Positions 53,645 to 63,291 are shown, counted from the first letter of the stretch. The stretch: 64,000 nt of DNA from DTWD01 sp963662965 (GCA_963662965.1 OY759970.1:2604001-2668000), one strand, 5' to 3'. The notes: generated by a model not told the origin, from the sequence alone. Numbers and translations: made by a program.

Positions 53645-53685
53645 GCCCTGAGCCATAAGCCCAGAGCCGGGCGTAGAATGAACTC

Positions 53686-53853
53686 ATGGGGTTGTTTCTG
53701 CTGACCGCGGCGGTGATCGCCGGCGTCATGCTCATCATGGCGGTCGGGCTGTTCTTCAAGTACCCCTGCCTCCGCGGATCGTGTGGCGGTGCCGACGTCC
53801 TCGATGGCGACGGTCAGTCGCTCCGCTGCGCCGCCTGCCCTCACCGCCGCTAG
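53686..53853 (+). CDS. nqrM: NQR maturation protein NqrM (short Cys-rich membrane protein)
   Basis: This 55-residue product begins GLFLLTAAVIAGVMLIMAVG, one membrane helix. FFKYPCLRGSCGG near residue 26 and RCAACPHRR at the end follow. The RGSCGG block plus a CxxC-type tail matches NqrM (formerly DUF539), needed for iron delivery to the NqrD/E cluster. It lies 41 bases after apbE, completing nqrABCDEF-apbE-nqrM. Confidence 0.85.
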   Translation: MGLFLLTAAVIAGVMLIMAVGLFFKYPCLRGSCGGADVLDGDGQSLRCAACPHRR

Positions 53854-54073
53854 CGGGGGCGCGCCGTGCGCGCCCTGACGCCGGGAGAGAAATCTCGGGC
53901 GCCGGTCGCGCATATCCCGTCTGCCTTTGGCGAGCGAAGCTCGTGGCTTCACCTAGCGACCAGGGACGTCCTCGAGGCGAGCTGGTCATGGACTGGACTC
54001 CTCCCGGTCCTTTGTTGCGGCATCATGGCCGTGGCAAGCGGACCGGAAACCACAAACTGGAGAGGAGACCATC

Positions 54074-55016
54074 ATGCATCCTACGACCGTCGCGGTTGAT
54101 CTCGCAAAGAGTGTCTTCGAAGTCGCTGTCGCCGACCGGCGGGGGTGCCTCCAGGCCCATCATCGCTTCACGCGCCGCCAGTTCGAACGGTTCTGCCGCA
54201 CGCAGGCGGCCAGTCACGTCGTCATGGACGCGTGTGGCATGGCGCATCACTGGGGACGGGTCGCGCGCCGCTGCGGGTATCAGGTGTCGCTGCTGCCGGC
54301 GCAGTATGTGCGCCCCTACGTACGGCGGCAGAAGACGGGTCGCACCGACGTCGAGGCGTTAGTGGAGGCGGCCCGCAGCGGGACGGTGGTGCCGGGGGCG
54401 GCGAAGCGTCCTGAGCAGCAAGCGCTCGTCGCGTTACACCGCGCGTGCGGCAGCAGTGAATGACGACCCGCACCACTGCCGTCCGGGGCCTGCTGCGCGA
54501 ACACGGCGTCACGCTGTCCCTGGGGGCGCGGACCGTCCTGACGCAGCTCCCGCGGCTGCTCGAAGACGCGGAGCTTCCGCTGCCGGTCCACCTGCGCACC
54601 GCCCTGGGACTCGTCGACGCGGAGCTCCGCGAGCGCGAAACCCGCATTCAGACGGTGGAACAACAGCTCACGACCTTTGCGGCCCACGACGCGGGAACGC
54701 AGCGGTTGCTTCCGAGGTGCCGGGGGTCGGGCTCTTGACCGCCACCGCGCTCGTGGCGAGCGTCGGGCACATCCACGCGTTCCGGCGGGGCCGGCAGTTT
54801 GCGAGCTGGCTGGGGCTCACGCCCCGGGAACACTCCAGTGGCACCCGGCGGCGCCGGGGCGCGATCACCAAACAGGGCCACCGGTATCTACGCTCCCTCC
54901 TGACGCACGGGGCGCGCAGCGTGGTGCTCGCCGGCCACCGTCGGCAGCGCACCGGCACCGCGTGCACACCCCTCCACCAGGGGGCCGTCACCATGGACCC
55001 CGTCCGCTTCGAGTAG
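54074..55016 (+). pseudogene. IS110-family transposase, broken into three frames
   Basis: The N-terminal piece starts at ATG 54074 with TVAVDLAKSVFEVAVADRRG, the DEDD RuvC-like domain, and HVVMDACGMAHHWGR, and stops at 54463. A second frame (54460-54738) supplies TTAVRGLLREHGVTLS and RTALGLVDAELRERE. A third, from about 54712, gives VPGVGLLTATALVASVG and FASWLGLTPREHSSG of the C-terminal serine domain. Frame changes fall near 54455 and 54712. The normal last ~40 residues are replaced by unrelated sequence. Confidence 0.8.
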
Positions 55017-55280
55017 CTACGTGAGAAACATGTGATGACCCCACAGGTCGGACCGACATCGGACGCGACCGATTCAGACACTGGGTACCCCTGTCAGCCC
55101 GTGCCGGTCTCTGGTCCCCGATGTAGCGCCTTGTCCATCGTGGCCCGGAACCGCAGTGGTGCCACACCAGAGGCCGGATATCTTGCTGCACCCAAGCTGG
55201 TGGCTGTTCCGCCGTCGCTCTCTTGCCCCCGGGAGGAGTCCATATATTTCTGAGGGATGTGCGCGAGCGGCGTCCGAAAC

Positions 55281-56699
55281 CTAGTCCGCCGGCGGGTCGT
55301 CGGCCACGAGACCTTGGACCGCCGTCGCGATGACGTCATCGTGACGCGGGTCGACCGTCAGTAGGTCGAGGAGCACACGCTCGTCCTCGATGCGCCCGAT
55401 GACCGGCGGGGTTCCACGCCGCAGCGCCGCTCCGACCTCCGCGGCGGATGCGCCGTCGACGCACACCGCGAGGGCGCGGCTCGGCAGCGTGACCCCAGGC
55501 GTGCTGCCGCCCCCGATCGTCGCTTCGGTCTCACAGACCGACACGGTGAGCCCGGCCTGTCCGGCGAATCTGGAGGCCAGCGTCCCCGCCCTCGCATCGA
55601 TCTCGGGGACGGCGGTACCCAGCATCCGCGTCACCGGCACGGTCGAGCTCGCGCGAGCCGTCGCGTGCTCGATCAATGTCGCCTCGAGTGCCGCAAAGGT
55701 GAGCTTGTCGACGCGGAGCGCGCGCATCAACGGATGAGTGCGCACGCGCGCCAGCGCGACCTCGCGGCCGACGATCAGACCAGCCTGAGGCCCACCCAGC
55801 AGCTTGTCGCCACTAAACGTACACACCGTGACGCCGGCATCGATGCTGTCGCGCACGGTCGGCTCCGAGCGCACGACGGTCGACGCGGTCAGTTGACCGC
55901 TTCCGAGGTCCTCAACGACCGGGATGTCGAAACGCGAGCCGATGGCGGTCAGCTCGGTAAGAGATGGGCGTTCGGCGAAACCCGAGATCGTGAAGTTGGA
56001 GGGATGCACGCGGAGGATCAGGCGCGTGCGGTCACCAATGGCCGCGGCGTAGTCGGCCGCCCGTGTGCGGTTGGTCGTCCCGACCTCCCGAAGGATGGCG
56101 CCGGACTGGCGGAGCACATCGGGGATGCGAAAGCCGCCGCCGATCTCGACCATTTCGCCGCGGGACATGATGACTTCGCGTCCTTCGGCGAGCGTGGCCA
56201 GGACGATCAGGACGGCTGCGGCGTTGTTGTTGACCACGACGCCCGCCTCGGCGCCGGTGAGCTGTCGCAGGAGCGCGACGGCGTGCGTCGTGCGGGACCC
56301 ACGCTGCCCCGCCGCCACGTCGTACTCGAGATTGCTGTATCCGCCGGCCACGTCCGTGAGCCGCTCGATCGCCGCTTGGCTAAGCGGTGCCCGGCCGAGG
56401 TTGGTGTGGATGATGACGCCGGTGGCGTTGACCACCGGTTGGAGTGACGGCGCCAGCGTTCGCCGTATTCGGGCCTCCACGCGCCGGAGGATGTAGTCGG
56501 TAGCGCCCTCCGTGTCTTGCACGTCGACGTCCGATGCGGTGAGTCGGTCTCGGAGCGTGGACGCTTCGTCGCGCAATGCGCGAACGGTGGCCTCGTGACC
56601 GTAACGTAACTCGAGCGTCCGCACGGCGTCCCGCTGCCGAAGCTGCTCGATCGACGGAATCATGCGCAGGTCGGGTGACATCTGCAGGTGGGGAGGCAC
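55281..56699 (-). CDS. selA: L-seryl-tRNA(Sec) selenium transferase
   Basis: SelA converts Ser-tRNA-Sec to Sec-tRNA-Sec using selenophosphate. The protein is up to 472 residues; ATG 56663 (MIPSIEQLRQRD) may be the true start, giving 460. VNATGVIIHTNLGRAPLS near residue 90, NNNAAAVLIVLATLAEGREVIMSRGEMVEIGGGFRIP near 165, and FSGDKLLGGPQAGLIVG with the PLP-binding Lys near 300 are diagnostic. No selB, selD or tRNA-Sec was recognised in the window. The neighbours do not look functionally linked. Confidence 0.92.
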   Translation of the reverse strand: MPPHLQMSPDLRMIPSIEQLRQRDAVRTLELRYGHEATVRALRDEASTLRDRLTASDVDVQDTEGATDYILRRVEARIRRTLAPSLQPVVNATGVIIHTNLGRAPLSQAAIERLTDVAGGYSNLEYDVAAGQRGSRTTHAVALLRQLTGAEAGVVVNNNAAAVLIVLATLAEGREVIMSRGEMVEIGGGFRIPDVLRQSGAILREVGTTNRTRAADYAAAIGDRTRLILRVHPSNFTISGFAERPSLTELTAIGSRFDIPVVEDLGSGQLTASTVVRSEPTVRDSIDAGVTVCTFSGDKLLGGPQAGLIVGREVALARVRTHPLMRALRVDKLTFAALEATLIEHATARASSTVPVTRMLGTAVPEIDARAGTLASRFAGQAGLTVSVCETEATIGGGSTPGVTLPSRALAVCVDGASAAEVGAALRRGTPPVIGRIEDERVLLDLLTVDPRHDDVIATAVQGLVADDPPAD

Positions 56700-56769
56700 G
56701 TCGCGTAGACGCGGCCCGCGCCTTGCTGAGCGTCAGGCCTTCAGGATACCATCACGTTGCGTGTGAGCG

Positions 56770-57222
56770 ATGAGCGACACTCGCATTCCATCCACGACCC
56801 AACGCACACTCGCCGACAGCCAGCCGGACCACCGTCCGCGTGACCGATTCTGGCCGTACGTCGATCTGCCGGAGGAGCCGACCGATGCAGAGCTGGCCGC
56901 GCTCGACCCGGACCTGCATGACGCACTCTTCGGTCGAACTGAGCGACCGTTTTCCATCACGGTGAGCTTCACACCGTTCGACGGTGATGACTACGAACGG
57001 GCGGTCGACATGGCACGCGCCTCGGCCGACTACCGGGCCATTGGATCGGGCGATGCGCTTCGGCACCGCGCCCGCTTCTACCCGGGCGACGCCGCTCGGC
57101 TGCGCGAACTGTTCGAACTCGTCGACGCCACGGAGGGATGTGAGGTGCTGATCGACGATAGACCAGTGCCGTATGCGCGTGAGCTATGGCTCCCGTTGGT
57201 CTGGTTTCTGCTGCTCAAGTGA
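56770..57222 (+). CDS. Conserved-looking hypothetical protein
   Basis: I do not recognise this 150-residue family. The protein is acidic with no signal peptide or membrane helix, apart from a hydrophobic C-terminus (RELWLPLVWFLLLK). FWPYVDLPEEPTDAELAALDPDL and FSITVSFTPFDGDDYERAVDMA are the most conserved-looking blocks. GC-rich third positions and the close spacing to the next gene (6 bases) argue that it is real. It is divergent from selA. Confidence 0.6.
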   Translation: MSDTRIPSTTQRTLADSQPDHRPRDRFWPYVDLPEEPTDAELAALDPDLHDALFGRTERPFSITVSFTPFDGDDYERAVDMARASADYRAIGSGDALRHRARFYPGDAARLRELFELVDATEGCEVLIDDRPVPYARELWLPLVWFLLLK

Positions 57223-57228
57223 ATCCTC

Positions 57229-57824
57229 GTGGCCGACGAATCCGATATCGAGCGCGATCTGCAGAGACTCGTGGTCGAGATGAAAAAGCTCGAGACCGAG
57301 CACACGATGTTTTTCTCGGGTCATCTCAAGCGACCGCCGTGGGAGACGCGCACCCGTGCCGAGAAAATCATTCGACGGTGGGATCGTGCGTACATCGACA
57401 AAGCAAGCGGTCGGTTTCGGTTCGGCACGCTTCAAAGTCGCTTCTCCACGTTCGCTGATCTGTGGGACCGGGGGTAACGGGCGCGCGAGGAAGGTCGCCC
57501 CGGACCGTTCGCCCTTCCCCTCCCCCGCCGCCGCCGACGGCCGGCTCGGAGGACGCGGCACCGGATGACAAGGTGGTGCATGTCACGTCGTTCTCGGATC
57601 CGCGTCAGGAAATGGACAAGCTTCACGGCTTGTACGATTCGCTGATGGACGCCCGTCGTGACGCGGGGGAGTCCGTCGTGCCGTTCCACAAGTTTGCGAA
57701 CCTGGTGACCGAGCAGGTCAGCCAGCTGCGCGCCGGGGGCAATCCGGAGGTCGCGTTTCGCGTGGCGGTCAAAGACGGTCAGGTGAGCCTGACCGCGCGT
57801 GGTCTCAAAGTGATGTCCGACTGA
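57229..57824 (+). pseudogene. MXAN_5187-like protein split by an in-frame stop and a frameshift
   Basis: The first part (GTG 57229) reads DIERDLQRLVVEMKKLETEH and FFSGHLKRPPWETRTRAEK, then FGTLQSRFSTFADLWDRG and a TAA at 57475. After this stop the same frame continues RAREEGRPGPFA, which looks like natural continuation. Past the CCGCCGCCG run the frame changes to DDKVVHVTSFSDPRQEMDKL and PFHKFANLVTEQVSQLR, ending MSD at 57824. I recall this two-part layout from MXAN_5187-type proteins, but the family name is from memory. Either a true split or a decayed gene; the poly-Pro linker is indel-prone. Confidence 0.55.
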
Positions 57825-59434
57825 TGCGCGCGTTGTTGAGTGTTTCAGATAAGACGGGATTGGTCGAGTTGGGGCGCGGGCTCATCGACCACGGCGTCGA
57901 GCTTGTGTCGACTGGTGGTACGGCTCGGGCGTTGTCGGAAGCTGGCTTGGCCACCACCGGGATCTCCGATGTGACCGGGTTTCCCGAGATGATGGACGGC
58001 CGGGTCAAGACGTTGCACCCCGCGGTGCACGGTGGCATCTTGGCGCGGCGAGACCGCCCCGACGATCTGGACGCGATTCGCGGTCAAGGTATCCACCCGA
58101 TCGACATCGTCGTCGTCAATTTGTATCCGTTCGCGCAAGCGGCGGCGGCGGAGCAGACGACGTTCGACGAGCTCATCGAGCAGATCGATATCGGCGGACC
58201 GAGCATGGTGCGCGCGGCGGCGAAGAACTTCCGCGATGTGGTGATCGTTGTCGATCCGGCTGATTACCCGCGGGTGCTCACGGCGCTCGATCGCGACCAG
58301 GAGCGCGACGAGGATGCTGACACGACGTTTCGGTTCGAGCTCGCTCAGAAGGCGTTCGCGCACACGGCCACCTACGACATGACGATTGCCGCCGCATTGG
58401 CGGCGGTCGACAGCAGCGGCGGCGCGCTGTCCCGTCGACCGTTGACGCTCGACGGCGTCACGCCAGACCACCTATTGGTGCGCGCGGCCAAGCTGCGGGA
58501 TCTTCGGTACGGGGAGAATCCACACCAACCGGCGGCGCTGTACGCCGACCAGGGATGGGGGTTCGGGGTCGCGCAGGTACTCCAGGGGAAGGCGCTGTCG
58601 TTCACGAATCTGCTGGACTTGGACGCCGCCGCACGCTTGGCGCTGGAGTTTGCCGAGCCGGTGGCCGTGGTCATCAAGCACACGAACCCGTGCGGTGTGG
58701 CCACCGCCTCATCGCCGCGTGAGGCCTATGTGAAGGCGCGCGCGGTCGACCCGCTGTCGGCCTTCGGCGGCATCGTCGGTTTGAACCGACCTCTCGATGC
58801 GGGCACGGCCACGGCTATCGCCGAAACGTTCATCGAGTGTGTCATCGCGCCCGAGGTGAGCGACGACGCGCGCGAGGTCCTCGCGAAGAAGAAGAACCTG
58901 CGCCTGGTGGTCGCCGACTTTACCGGCGGGGGTGCGCGCGGGCGGCGCGACGTCCGGTCGATTATGGGGGCGTGGCTCGTGCAAGACCGGGACCGCGTGG
59001 TGGAATGCGAGGCGGCGTGGTCAGACGGCGCGGAGGTGGCACCCGGAAGCCTACTGCGTGTCGGGACCCAGCGGTTGCCGACCGACGAGGAGTGGACGGC
59101 GCTGCGGTTTGCGTGGCGGGTCTGTGCGCATGTCAAATCGAACACGATCATCTTTGCCTACGCCGACCGCGCCGCGGCCGTCGGCGCTGGGCAGATGAGT
59201 CGTGTGGATGCGGTGAACGTCGCGACGCTCAAAGCTGGTGATTCGCTCCGCGGCACCGTCGCGGCGTCAGACGCGTTCTTTCCGTTCCGCGATGGCCTCG
59301 ACGCGATCGCCGCCGCCGGCGCGACGGCGGTCGTCCAGCCTGGCGGCTCGGTTCGCGATGCCGAAGTGGTCGCGGCCGCCAACGAGCACGGCATGGCGAT
59401 GGTCTTCGCCGGGCGGCGACACTTCAGGCATTGA
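57824..59434 (+). CDS. purH: Bifunctional AICAR formyltransferase/IMP cyclohydrolase
   Basis: PurH carries out the last two steps of IMP synthesis in the cytoplasm. The 536-residue protein starts at ATG 57824, overlapping the previous stop. The N-terminal MGS-like IMP cyclohydrolase domain shows RALLSVSDKTGLVELGRGL, ELVSTGGTARAL and GRVKTLHPAVHGGILARRD. The formyltransferase domain has KHTNPCGVATA near residue 287 with the catalytic Lys-His, and FGGIVGLNRPL. A QPGGSVRD block and GRRHFRH close the protein. Confidence 0.97.
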   Translation: MRALLSVSDKTGLVELGRGLIDHGVELVSTGGTARALSEAGLATTGISDVTGFPEMMDGRVKTLHPAVHGGILARRDRPDDLDAIRGQGIHPIDIVVVNLYPFAQAAAAEQTTFDELIEQIDIGGPSMVRAAAKNFRDVVIVVDPADYPRVLTALDRDQERDEDADTTFRFELAQKAFAHTATYDMTIAAALAAVDSSGGALSRRPLTLDGVTPDHLLVRAAKLRDLRYGENPHQPAALYADQGWGFGVAQVLQGKALSFTNLLDLDAAARLALEFAEPVAVVIKHTNPCGVATASSPREAYVKARAVDPLSAFGGIVGLNRPLDAGTATAIAETFIECVIAPEVSDDAREVLAKKKNLRLVVADFTGGGARGRRDVRSIMGAWLVQDRDRVVECEAAWSDGAEVAPGSLLRVGTQRLPTDEEWTALRFAWRVCAHVKSNTIIFAYADRAAAVGAGQMSRVDAVNVATLKAGDSLRGTVAASDAFFPFRDGLDAIAAAGATAVVQPGGSVRDAEVVAAANEHGMAMVFAGRRHFRH

Positions 59435-59949
59435 ATGCCTATAGCGCGTTTCACGAGCATGTAGCGGGCGGGTGGTGCACGCGCGCGGCAGCCCCGGCCG
59501 GGGCGTCGCTCCGGACGCCAGATCGGCCCGACGGAAAACTTCGCCTCCGACCGCAGGCGGAACTTCTCACGCGGCGAGCAACAGCTGTTTAGAGACGGCG
59601 CGTGCCACTGCAACCCGCAGCCCGGGTTCTTCGACCGGCACGGATCACAGGGCGCAAGCTCGTCCGCTGGCGGCTCCGGCGAAGTTTTCGGCCCCGCGGA
59701 CGTCGGCGGGCCTCATGGCGTCCTCCGCGACACCCCGACCGCGCCTGTGCGTTGCGAGCCCGCCCGTTCCTCAGGGCGGCGGTCGTCGCAGGTTCGGGCG
59801 GCTCAGCAGCTGGTCTCTCGGAAGAATCCGTTGGGCGTGCGCCGACTTTGCCATCTTCGGTGGCGTCGCCTGTCGCAGAAACGTTCCACACCTTGGACTG
59901 GCTCCCGGCATGTGCGCGCCCGGTAGGCCGGCACGGCTCATGCGGTCGT
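59435..59949. other. Gene-free stretch upstream of the broken IS91
   Basis: No supported gene. Long open frames on both strands here are GC-driven and have no recognisable motif. The left boundary of the IS91-type element probably lies in this stretch, but I cannot place it. Confidence 0.45.
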
Positions 59950-61435
59950 GGACTGGGTGGCCTCGTTGTCTGCCTCGTACGAACCGCACGCGCCGAAGCA
60001 CGGCGTCCTCTACTAGATCGTTTTCGATCACCTCGAAACGTTCCTCGCCCAGGCCGCCCGTACGCGCGACGGCGAGGGAGTGCCTCGTTTCGTCGAACAG
60101 GAATTCCGCGAGTTTCTGCGCTGCGGCTGGTTCGCCGGGGAGTTCGCCCGCTTTCGGTGCGGCACCTGCCGCACCGACCGGCTGATCCCGTTTTCGTGCA
60201 AAGCCAGGGGGGCGTGTCCGAGCTGCGGAGGGCGGCGGATGACCGAGCGCGCCGCGCACCTGGTCGATCACGTCTTCCCCAACGTCCCCGTCCGCCAGTG
60301 GGTGCTCTCGCTCCCATACCAAGTGCGGTACATGTTGGCCGGGGACCATAGCCTGTGTCGGGCGGTGGTGGCCGTAGCCATGCGCGCGATCCTCGGCTTC
60401 CTGCGGCACCGGGCCGGTGAGGCCGACGTCGTCGACCCCCGCGGGGGCGCGGTGGTCATCATCCAGCGTTTCGGCGGGGCGCTCAATCTCAACGTGCACC
60501 TCCACGCGTTGGTTCTGGACGGGTGTTTCGATGCGGGTGTGCGGTTCCATCACCTACCAGGCATCGATGCCGCGGATGTCGCCGATGTGTTGGCGACCAT
60601 CGCACCGACGGTTCGCCGGCTCCTGGTGCGTCGCGGCCTCGGTTCCGACCACGAAGGAGGCCACCCGACGGACGAGTGGGCCGAGAGCGAGCCGGCGCTA
60701 GCGGGGATGGACTCGGCCTCGATCCAGGGCCTGTTGGCGCTCGGTGCCCGGGCCGGGCGGGGTATCCGCCGGCGCGGCGACCCGCCCGAGGAGGTCCAGC
60801 CCGCGGCACCAGGACCGTGTCACGCGCACCAGAACGGTTTCGATCTCCACGCCGTCCTCCGCATCCGCGCCGGTTGCCGGGACCGGCTCGAGCGGGTGAG
60901 CCGGTATGCGCTCCGCCCGCCCATCGCTTCTGACTGACTCCGACTGACCTCGGACGGGCAGGTGCTGATCGAACTCAAGCGGCGATGGACGGATGGCGCG
61001 ACGCATCTTGTGTTCGACTCCACAGAGCTGCTCGAGCGTCTCGCGGTCTCGATCCCGCGGCCGCGGATCAATCTGATCTTGTACTACGGCGTGCTCGGGC
61101 CTCGATCGGCCTGGCGAAAAAGGGTCGTCCCCGATCCCCAACGCGGCCACGAGCAGGCAGAGGCGGACATCGCGCGGCGTCCCTCCGACTATCTTTGGGC
61201 GGATCTGATGAGGCGCAGCTTCGGCTTTGACGTCCTATCCTGTTCGCGGTGCGGCGGACGGATGCGGCTGGTCGCGCTGATCGACCAGCCCTCCGTGATC
61301 CGGCGCATCCTCCGTCATCTGGAGCTGCCCACCGAGGTCCCCGCGCCGCGGCCGGCCCGCGACCCGCCCCTGCAGGAGCTCGGCCCAACCGCTCACTCGC
61401 CTGACGAGGTATTTCAGATCGACTTCGGCGCCTGA
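59950..61435 (+). pseudogene. IS91-family HUH transposase with two in-frame stops
   Basis: All segments lie in one frame. EPHAPKHGVLY is followed by a TAG at about 60028, then IVFDHLETFLAQAARTRDGEG, the zinc-binding FRCGTCRTDRLIPFSCK and CPSCGGRRM. VPVRQWVLSLPYQVRYML and the HUH site NLNVHLHALVLDG follow. At 60935 a TGA interrupts SD-LRLTSDGQV, where CGA (Arg) is expected; the frame then continues KRRWTDGATHLVFDS and RINLILYYGVLGPR to 61435. Two nonsense codons without indels show point-mutation decay. Confidence 0.8.
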
Positions 61436-61752
61436 CGGCCGTCACCGGTGCGCCGCTGACCCAGCCTCCGTGCGTCTGCGACCGGTTTGACGAGTCTTGA
61501 ATCACCCCTGGCGACCGTCCATAATCGGCGCGGAGCGCCAATGGGCACTGTGTCCGGGGCTGAGCAGTAGGTCTTGACGTAGCCCAGACGGGGCTGGGTC
61601 CAAGAACGGGCATTCCGTTAACCAGAACACCCGCCTAATACTTCCTATTGTCTATTGTCCTGGAGTTGTTCAAACGAGCAGTGATCGGGTGTCCCTATGA
61701 TGGGGACTGCCGCGACGGCATGAAACCAGGGGGTCTGGGGGAAGCGCGCGGC
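61436..61752. other. Gene-free stretch between IS91 and the O-antigen ligase gene
   Basis: No supported gene. It contains a short AT-richer part (TACTTCCTATTGTCTATTG at about 61640) and probably the right end of the IS91-type element and the end of the convergent ligase transcript. No clear terminator. Confidence 0.45.
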
Positions 61753-62949
61753 TCAGCTGTCTGACCGAGGGCGATATTCCCCGAGTCTAATATTGGCCGC
61801 GGCCGGAAGCGTGATCAGCACGAGCAGCAACAACAGGAACTCCGAGTCGCCAAAGTTGTACTCGAAGATGCCGGCCACCAGCATGCACGCGATCGAGGCG
61901 AGACCGGCGGCCGCCAACTCGCGTGATGGCGGCTGCCGGAACCGGCGGATGAGGTCGACGACGACCGCGACAATGAACCAACCCCAGAGCGCGAGCGCGG
62001 GCAGCCCTCGTTCGGCCGCGATTTGCAGCGGCACGTTGTGCAAATGGGGATTGACCTCGTTGACCGCGTCCGGCGGACGGTACGCGGCGTAAACTTCCTG
62101 CACCATTTCCGGTCCGACGCCAGTAAGCGGATGGTCCCGCACCATGGCCGTTCCTGCGGTCACCATCGCCAGCCGGTCGCGGTTCGTCGGGTCTTGGAGA
62201 TCGAACGTCGAGTAGACACGGTCGGTGACCTGCGCCGGTGCCGCAACGAAAAAGACGGCGGCGACGATTGGCGCGACGGCGAGCAGGCGGAGGTCCTTGA
62301 GGACAAAGAGCAACCCCACCCCGACACAGGCGCCCACCATTGCGTTCCGCGTCAACGTCAATACCAGGGCCACGGCCAGCGCCGGGAGCACGATGAGCGC
62401 CCACAGCCGTTCGCTCGTGCCGAACAAGATCCGAGCGACGGCGACGGCGATCATCAGCATGAGTAAACCGGAGTACGTCATGTAGTGGCCCATCGAACCG
62501 CTCGGACGCTGTCCGAGATTGTCGTACTCGAGGATTCCAAATTGCACGACGCCGATGACCGCAGTGACGGCGCCGACCGTCAGCACGACCGTCGTGACGG
62601 TCGACGCCCGCGCGCCACGCGCCAGGCGATAGACGACGGGCACGACGAGAAACAGCAGCACCTCCTTCGATTCGATCAGGCTGGTCATCGGATCAAGCGA
62701 GAACGGCACGGTGAAGAGTGTCCAGACGGCGTACGCCAGGAGCGGCCAAAAGAAGCGCGGCGCGAGCGGCTCGCGAGGATGGAATGCGACGAGCCCGACC
62801 CACACGGCAAGCAACAGGGTGAGGAGGATCGACGACGCCGCAATCGAGAGCGGAAGCACGAAGACGAAGAGCAACAGGAGGCGCCAGCCTGCCGATTCGA
62901 GCGTGGAGGGTTCAGCCGGAGCGGTGGCCGCAATCGTGTGACTGGTCAT
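61753..62949 (-). CDS. O-antigen ligase/polymerase family membrane protein
   Basis: This 398-residue inner-membrane protein has about 12 helices, starting with WRLLLLFVFVLPLSIAASSIL. The family loop appears as HPLTGVGPEMVQEVYAAY and NPHLHNVPLQIAAERGLPAL near residue 300, with the conserved Asn/His seen in WaaL. TLTRNAMVGACVGVGLLFV holds the mid-protein Arg. It has no C-terminal soluble domain, unlike the paralogue at 39229-41232. WaaL versus Wzy cannot be decided; the two proteins could be the two roles. Confidence 0.82.
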   Translation of the reverse strand: MTSHTIAATAPAEPSTLESAGWRLLLLFVFVLPLSIAASSILLTLLLAVWVGLVAFHPREPLAPRFFWPLLAYAVWTLFTVPFSLDPMTSLIESKEVLLFLVVPVVYRLARGARASTVTTVVLTVGAVTAVIGVVQFGILEYDNLGQRPSGSMGHYMTYSGLLMLMIAVAVARILFGTSERLWALIVLPALAVALVLTLTRNAMVGACVGVGLLFVLKDLRLLAVAPIVAAVFFVAAPAQVTDRVYSTFDLQDPTNRDRLAMVTAGTAMVRDHPLTGVGPEMVQEVYAAYRPPDAVNEVNPHLHNVPLQIAAERGLPALALWGWFIVAVVVDLIRRFRQPPSRELAAAGLASIACMLVAGIFEYNFGDSEFLLLLLVLITLPAAANIRLGEYRPRSDS

Positions 62950-63032
62950 CTGGCTCAGTGCCGGGCTGACCGGAGCTGATCATGCTGGTCCATTGGTCCA
63001 TTGATCAATGGCCTGGGCCGGCGAGGCGAGGA

Positions 63033-63203
63033 CTACGACTCGATGGTGGCCTCATCAATGAGCATCACCGGGATATCGTCCTTGATCGGATAAACCCGCC
63101 GACACTGGCTGCACTTGAGGCCGGTCCCCTCGGCGACCAACGCGACCGGCGCCTTGCAAGCGGGACAGGCCAGAATCTCCAACAGCTCGGGGTCGACACT
63201 CAT
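63033..63203 (-). CDS. Trm112-family zinc-ribbon protein
   Basis: The 56-residue protein starts ATG 63203: PELLEILACPACKAPVALV, then KCSQCRRVYPIKDDIPVMLIDEA. Two CxxC pairs form a zinc ribbon, and YPIxDxIPVML is the diagnostic end of the YcaR/Trm112 family. Eukaryotic Trm112 activates methyltransferases; bacterial members often accompany lipid A or glycan genes but have no settled role. It is upstream of the O-antigen ligase on the same strand. Confidence 0.9.
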   Translation of the reverse strand: MSVDPELLEILACPACKAPVALVAEGTGLKCSQCRRVYPIKDDIPVMLIDEATIES

Positions 63204-63291
63204 GAGTCGGTGACGTCACTATAGCAGCAACGGACGCGGGGCGGTCGTGCCTTGTCGGCCGGACCATTGCTGTGGAAGAATCGGTGAATCG

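Noticed and set aside
60935..60937. TGA in the IS91 frame as a possible selenocysteine codon, given selA nearby
   Set aside because: The homologous residue is an Arg (CGA), a second nonsense codon (TAG) is present upstream, and transposases of this family have no catalytic Cys/Sec there. A C-to-T mutation explains it.
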